Below are positions 41,532-42,667 of a stretch of 42,667 nt of DNA, one piece after another. The notes beneath the pieces are model-generated. The model was given only the letters and a program-made list of their open reading frames with translations, was not told the DNA's origin and searched no databases. Made by a program: the position numbers and the translations under genes. The stretch is from Streptomyces sp. NBRC 110028 (lineage in GTDB: Bacteria; Actinomycetota; Actinomycetes; Streptomycetales; Streptomycetaceae): contig NZ_BBUZ01000054.1 of NCBI RefSeq assembly GCF_001417735.1, positions 1 to 42,667 on the forward strand. The letters are read 5' to 3'. The first letter of the stretch is position 1. Every line of letters begins with the position of its first letter.

Positions 41532-42661
41532 GCCTCGTCCAACTCCTCTTCGCCGCTCTTCTGGTCCTCGCCAACGGATTCTTCGTCGGCGCCGAGTTCG
41601 CCCTGGTCTCCGTGCGCCGCAGCCAGATCGAGCCACGGGCGGCCGAGGGCTCGGCGCGGGCCCGTACCGTGCTCACCGGGCTGGAGAGCCTGCCGCAGAT
41701 GATGGCCGCCGCGCAGTTCGGCATCACCATCTGCTCGCTGACCCTCGGCGCGGTCGCCGAGCCGACCGTCGCCGAGCTGCTGGAACCGGTCTTCCACGTG
41801 GTGCACCTGCCCGAGGGGCTGGTCCATCCGCTCGGCTACGCCATCGCGCTCGCCGTCGTCGTCTGCCTGCACCTGGTGATCGGCGAGATGGTCCCGAAGA
41901 ATCTGGCCATGGCGGCGCCCGAGAAGACCGCGCTGTGGCTCGCTCCCGGCCTCGTCGGCTTCGCCCGGCTGTGCCGTCCGGTCACCGCGCTGCTCGGCGC
42001 CTGTTCCCGGCTGGTGCTGCGACTCTTCCGGGTCGAGCCCAAGGACGAGGTGGAGGCCGTCTTCACGAGCGAGCAGCTGACCCATCTGGTCGAGGACTCC
42101 CGGCAGGCCGGGCTCCTCGACGACGGGGAGCACGAACGGCTCGCGGACGCCCTGGAGCTGGGCAGCCGCCCGGTCACCGACGTCCTCCTCGACCCGGCGG
42201 GCCTGGTCACCGTCGACCCCTCGGTCACGCCACGGCAGATCGAGGAGCTGACGGTACGGACCGGCTTCTCGCGCTTCCCGGTGCGCGGCGCCGGTGGCGC
42301 CTTCATCGGCTACGTGCACGTGAAGGACGTCCTGGACCTGGAGGCCCCCGAGGGGGCCGTCCCCCAGCGGGTCTGGCACCCGATCGAGACCCTGCGCGCC
42401 GAGCTGCCGCTGGACGACGCGCTCACCGCGATGCGGCGGGCGGCCTCGCACCTGGCGGCCGTGGCCGACGCGTCCGGCGCGGTGCTGGGGCTCGTCGCGC
42501 TGGAGGACGTGCTGGAGATGCTGGTGGGCGAGGTCCGCGACCCGTCCCACCGGGAGGACGGCGGCCGCGTCCGCCGGGCGGCCGAGCCGCGCGGCGTCAC
42601 ACCGGTCCAGGCCCCGGCCCCGGCCACCGAGGAGCCCGCGCCCGCGATGGTCTCCCGCTAG
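41528..42661 (+). CDS. CNNM/CBS-domain membrane protein lacking the CorC_HlyC domain
   Basis: The 377-aa paralogue of the preceding gene has the CNNM membrane domain (LVLANGFFVGAEFALVSVRRSQIEP, AAAQFGITICSLTLGAVAEPTV, LVIGEMVPKNLAMAAPEKTALWL) and a CBS pair (about 210-345: PVTDVLLDPAGLVTVDPSVTPRQIEEL, GFSRFPVRGAGGAFIGYVHVKDVLDL, GLVALEDVLEMLVGEVRD). It ends in a Pro/Ala-rich tail instead of the transporter-associated domain. Its ATG overlaps the upstream stop by ATGA, so the two are translationally coupled and perhaps form a heterodimer. The metal or ligand is unknown. Confidence 0.9.
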   Translation: MSLVQLLFAALLVLANGFFVGAEFALVSVRRSQIEPRAAEGSARARTVLTGLESLPQMMAAAQFGITICSLTLGAVAEPTVAELLEPVFHVVHLPEGLVHPLGYAIALAVVVCLHLVIGEMVPKNLAMAAPEKTALWLAPGLVGFARLCRPVTALLGACSRLVLRLFRVEPKDEVEAVFTSEQLTHLVEDSRQAGLLDDGEHERLADALELGSRPVTDVLLDPAGLVTVDPSVTPRQIEELTVRTGFSRFPVRGAGGAFIGYVHVKDVLDLEAPEGAVPQRVWHPIETLRAELPLDDALTAMRRAASHLAAVADASGAVLGLVALEDVLEMLVGEVRDPSHREDGGRVRRAAEPRGVTPVQAPAPATEEPAPAMVSR

Positions 42662-42667
42662 TGCCGC

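Noticed and set aside
39444..42550. Gly-rich minus-strand frames opposite the CNNM genes
   Set aside because: The repetitive GFGFGFGLGYGLG stretch is the antisense of the GAAGCC hexamer tract. The plus-strand CNNM/CBS domains are clear.

Overview
The window looks like a Streptomyces chromosome core region. GC is very high with strong G/C bias at third codon positions, starts are often GTG, and the following are typical of the genus: a helicase-motif-free PriA, a monomeric isocitrate dehydrogenase, a CBS-domain GuaB1, an FMN-riboswitch riboflavin operon containing a PnuC-like riboflavin transporter, and hisE-hisG directly downstream. No tRNA, rRNA, CRISPR array or complete insertion sequence is visible.

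Layout. (1) 52-7630: housekeeping genes priA, fmt and rsmB, with a divergent small HTH protein and an ABC exporter whose promoter has the 19-bp spacer and dyad of a MerR-type promoter. (2) 7892-12692: an accessory module of LysR regulator, divergent from M20 amidohydrolase, MHS-family symporter and ACC deaminase (acdS). It looks like an uptake, hydrolysis and deamination pathway for conjugated 1-aminocyclopropane-1-carboxylate or a related compound. The LysR gene and the shared promoter region are less Streptomyces-like in base and codon use. (3) 12718-20472: central metabolism with Lrp regulator, icd, a secreted beta-lactamase-fold protein, rpe, a SorC-type sugar-phosphate regulator and guaB1. 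(4) 20541-21583: two coupled genes of unknown role, one for a membrane protein. (5) 21896-26660: an amino-acid catabolic locus of APC permease, Lrp/AsnC regulator, a nitrilase-superfamily amidase (DavA-like) and an L-amino-acid (lysine-type) 2-monooxygenase (DavB-like). Between the two halves lie an 81-bp MITE-like element and an array of helically phased short repeats. (6) 26668-33408: DUF5995 protein, an epimerase remnant, a uracil permease, an FG-GAP lipoprotein, an MFS transporter and a secreted alginate-lyase-family enzyme with a clear promoter and operator. (7) 33549-39391: FMN riboswitch, ribD-ribE-ribM-ribBA-ribH, then hisE-hisG. (8) 39450-42661: a PH-domain membrane protein and two coupled CNNM/CBS (HlyC/CorC) membrane proteins behind a structured leader.

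The most interesting parts are the AcdS/M20/MHS/LysR module, the DavAB-like locus with its phased repeats and inserted MITE-like element, the orphan MerR-type promoter, and the recurrence of short (10-12 bp) tandem repeats in intergenic DNA. ACC deaminase and an amino-acid 2-monooxygenase/amidase pair together suggest, but do not prove, life near plants. All assignments come from reading the sequence and remembered family features; no database search was run.
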